A stretch of DNA of 7,491 bases from Clostridia bacterium (GTDB lineage: Bacteria > Bacillota > Clostridia > Peptostreptococcales > Anaerovoracaceae): NCBI GenBank assembly GCA_024403005.1, contig JAKSSQ010000085.1, positions 1-7,491 on the forward strand, given 5' to 3'. Positions 5,676 to 7,491 of this stretch are shown here, piece by piece (the first letter of the stretch is position 1; each line of letters starts with the position of its first letter). A model generated the notes under the pieces. That model was not told where the DNA came from. It saw nothing but the letters and a program-made list of their open reading frames with translations, and did no database searches. The position numbers were made by a program, and so were the translations under genes.

Positions 5676-7361
5676 ATGGCTGAGGATCTTATTAAGAAGG
5701 CCGATGGCTCAGATTTCGGCACAACAATGGCCGGCAACTTTATTCACGATATTATTGACAAGGATCTGCAGAATCAAAAGTACAGCAGACCCATTTTAAC
5801 AAGGTTCCCGCCCGAACCCAACGGCTATCTGCACATTGGACACTGCAAGTCTATCTGCCTGAATGCAGGTACAGCTCTTAAGTATCACGGCGGCTTCAAC
5901 TTAAGATACGACGATACAAACCCCGTTTCTGAAGATGAAGAATTCGTAGGCTCCATCGAAAACGACGTTAAGTGGCTCGGTTTCCAGTGGGACAAGCTCC
6001 TTTATGCTTCCGACTATTTCGGAAAGATGTATGAATGCTGCGAAAAGATCATCGCTGCAGGCGGCGCTTACGCAAGCTCCGAAACAGGTGACGAAATCAA
6101 GGCAGGACGCGGAACTCTCACACAGCCCGGCGTAAACAGCCCCTACAGAGACAGACCCGCAGAAGAATCTCTTCAGATCTTCCACGACATGAGAGACGGC
6201 AAGTACGGCGACGGCGAAATGTGCATCCGTGCTAAGATCGACATGTCCTCCCCCAACATCAACATGAGAGACCCCGTTATCTACAGAGTTCTCCATGCTA
6301 CACACCACAACACAGGCGATCAGTGGTGCGTATACCCCATGTACGACTTCGCACACCCCATCGAAGACGCTATCGAAGGCATTACACACTCCATCTGCAC
6401 ACTGGAATTCGAAGATCACAGACCCCTTTACAACTGGGTACTCGAAAATCTTAAGGAAGACTTCCCCGAACCTCCCCAGCAGATCGAATTCGCTAAGCTT
6501 GGTCTCTCCAACACAATCATGTCCAAGAGAAACATCAAGCGCCTCGTAAACGAAGGAACAATCGAAAGCTGGGACGACCCCAGACTCTGCACAATCGCAG
6601 GCATGAGACGCCGCGGATATACACCGGAAGCTCTGAGAGCATTCTGCGAATCCGTTGGTGTTGCTAAGGCAGGCAACCTGGTAGATTACGGTCAGCTGGA
6701 ATTCTTCGTAAGAGAAGACCTCAAGGATAAGGTAGACAACAGAATGGTAGTTCTTGAACCCCTCAAGGTTGTCATCGATAACTATCCCGAAGGAAAGAGC
6801 GAAATCTGCGTTCTCGAAAACGCTCAGGATCCCGCAAGAGGAACAAGAGAAGTTACATTCTCCAGAGAAATCTACATCGAACAGGAAGACTTTATGGAAG
6901 TTCCCGCTAAGAAGTACTTCCGTATGTATCCCGGCAACGAAGTTCGTCTCAAGGGCGCTTACTTCGTAACATGCACAGACGTAGTTAAGGATGCAGAAGG
7001 CAATATCGTAGAAATTCACGCTACATACGATCCCGATACAAAGTCCGGCACACCCGGAGCAGATGCACGCAAGGTTAAGGGCACAATCCACTGGGTAGAT
7101 GCTAACAACTGCGCAGACATCCCCGTTCGTAACTACAGCTACCTGGCTTACCCCAACGAAGAAACAGGCAAGAACGACTTCGATCCGGGCAGCAGACAGG
7201 ACAAGGCTGCTAAGGCAGAAATCAGCTTAAAGGACGCAAAGGCTGGCGAAAGATTCCAGTTCTTCCGCAACGGCTACTACATCACAGATACAGTTCTCTC
7301 CAAGGAAGGCGAACCCGTATTCAACCAGATCGTAGGTCTCAAGAGCTCTTACAAGAAGTAA
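5676..7361 (+). CDS. glnS: Glutaminyl-tRNA synthetase
   Basis: A class I aminoacyl-tRNA synthetase that charges tRNA-Gln with glutamine in the cytoplasm. It has 561 residues, close to the 554 of E. coli GlnRS. The signature FPPEPNGYLHIGH (44-56) contains HIGH at 53-56. The second ATP motif is the GlnRS form IMSKRN (281-286). WDDPRLCTIAGMRRRGYTPE (299-318) and VKGTIHWVDA (467-476) match GlnRS rather than bacterial GluRS. After about residue 345 comes the beta-barrel anticodon-binding half that GlnRS has in place of the GluRS helical cage. The ATG has a near-perfect ribosome site. Codon use is sharply biased: 26 of 27 Thr codons are ACA, with CCC and AGA favoured for Pro and Arg. The minus-strand S41 genes use mixed Thr codons. 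This fits high expression. Many Bacillota lack GlnRS and use GatCAB transamidation instead, so the gene is informative about lineage or transfer. The gene is monocistronic. Confidence 0.97.
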   Translation: MAEDLIKKADGSDFGTTMAGNFIHDIIDKDLQNQKYSRPILTRFPPEPNGYLHIGHCKSICLNAGTALKYHGGFNLRYDDTNPVSEDEEFVGSIENDVKWLGFQWDKLLYASDYFGKMYECCEKIIAAGGAYASSETGDEIKAGRGTLTQPGVNSPYRDRPAEESLQIFHDMRDGKYGDGEMCIRAKIDMSSPNINMRDPVIYRVLHATHHNTGDQWCVYPMYDFAHPIEDAIEGITHSICTLEFEDHRPLYNWVLENLKEDFPEPPQQIEFAKLGLSNTIMSKRNIKRLVNEGTIESWDDPRLCTIAGMRRRGYTPEALRAFCESVGVAKAGNLVDYGQLEFFVREDLKDKVDNRMVVLEPLKVVIDNYPEGKSEICVLENAQDPARGTREVTFSREIYIEQEDFMEVPAKKYFRMYPGNEVRLKGAYFVTCTDVVKDAEGNIVEIHATYDPDTKSGTPGADARKVKGTIHWVDANNCADIPVRNYSYLAYPNEETGKNDFDPGSRQDKAAKAEISLKDAKAGERFQFFRNGYYITDTVLSKEGEPVFNQIVGLKSSYKK

Positions 7362-7376
7362 GGAACATAAAAATTA

Positions 7377-7402
7377 CCGCTCCCGTCAGGGAGCGGTTTT
7401 TT
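7377..7402 (+). terminator. Intrinsic terminator of glnS, probably bidirectional
   Basis: CCGCTCCC (7377-7384), GTCA loop, GGGAGCGG (7389-7396): eight perfect pairs, followed by six Ts, starting 15 nt after the glnS stop. Read on the other strand the same hairpin is followed by TAATTTTTA, so it could also stop the convergent gene entering from the right. Confidence 0.93.
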
Positions 7403-7417
7403 GTTTGCTTTCTGTGC

Positions 7418-7441
7418 GTGATGCCAATGCATTGGCTTCAC
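7418..7441. repeat. 24-nt near-perfect palindrome between convergent genes
   Basis: The arms are GTGATGCCAA and TTGGCTTCAC around TGCA, with a single T-T mismatch at symmetric positions. The inner 14 nt (7423-7436) are a perfect palindrome. On the plus strand it is followed by ATTTTTATTT, so it may be a back-up terminator for glnS. On the minus strand no T-run follows. A protein-binding dyad is the other reading. Confidence 0.6.
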
Positions 7442-7445
7442 ATTT

Positions 7446-7491
7446 TTATTTCGGCATCACAATCTTATCCATCGTAATGTCGGCCAGGCTG
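7446..7491 (-). CDS. C-terminal end of a convergent gene (5' part outside window)
   Basis: The minus-strand frame entering from the right edge reads SLADITMDKIVMPK and then TAA at 7446-7448. This is the most gene-like frame here: it stops just before the palindrome and faces the shared terminator, as expected for convergent genes. Fifteen codons are too few to assign a family. The call rests on layout and could be wrong. Confidence 0.4.
   Translation of the reverse strand, partial: SLADITMDKIVMPK

Noticed and set aside
5901..7091. A 396-codon open frame antisense to glnS
   Set aside because: It is rich in Cys, Val and Ser and has no family motif, ribosome site or promoter. It is the expected shadow of the strongly biased codon use of glnS.
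5676..7361. Glutamyl-tRNA synthetase instead of GlnRS
   Set aside because: The IMSKRN motif, the RRRGYTPE stretch and the beta-barrel C-terminal half match GlnRS.
1..7491. Mobile element, CRISPR array, tRNA or defence system
   Set aside because: No transposase or integrase motif, regular repeat-spacer pattern, cloverleaf or defence-type domain was seen on either strand.

Overview
The window reads as ordinary chromosomal DNA from a member of the Bacillota, most likely class Clostridia. The reasons are strong AGGAGG-type ribosome binding sites, tightly packed genes, intrinsic terminators with clean U-tracts, a DUF1934 (YwiB-like) protein, Hsp33, and S41 processing peptidases of the CtpA/CtpB type. 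I cannot name a genus. There is no sign of a mobile element, CRISPR array, phage gene or RNA gene.

Left part, minus strand (1-4949). An extended -10 promoter drives a compact five-gene operon, read right to left. The genes are hslO (Hsp33 redox chaperone), ddl (D-Ala-D-Ala ligase), a DUF1934 beta-barrel protein, an S41 carboxyl-terminal processing peptidase with a PG-binding-like tail, and a second tandem S41 peptidase that runs off the left edge. Junctions are 17 nt, a 32-38 nt overlap, 17 nt and a 14 nt overlap, so translation is probably coupled. The theme is cell-envelope building and processing, with an oxidative-stress chaperone at the head.

Middle (4951-5675). A monocistronic Lrp/AsnC-family regulator has its own promoter and a strong terminator that abuts the hslO promoter. 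A 221-nt divergent control region separates it from glnS. This region holds both promoters and a 9-nt direct repeat at a 31-nt period, which is a candidate regulator-binding array.

Right part (5676-7491). A complete glutaminyl-tRNA synthetase gene with very biased codon use (26 of 27 Thr codons are ACA) ends in a strong terminator that also looks usable from the other strand. A near-perfect 24-nt palindrome follows. The last 46 nt encode the C-terminus of a convergent gene on the minus strand.

I found no clearly new system. The points most worth a second look are the tandem S41 pair inside the hslO-ddl-DUF1934 operon, the overlap and start of the DUF1934 gene, the phased repeats between the regulator and glnS, and the 24-nt palindrome after glnS.
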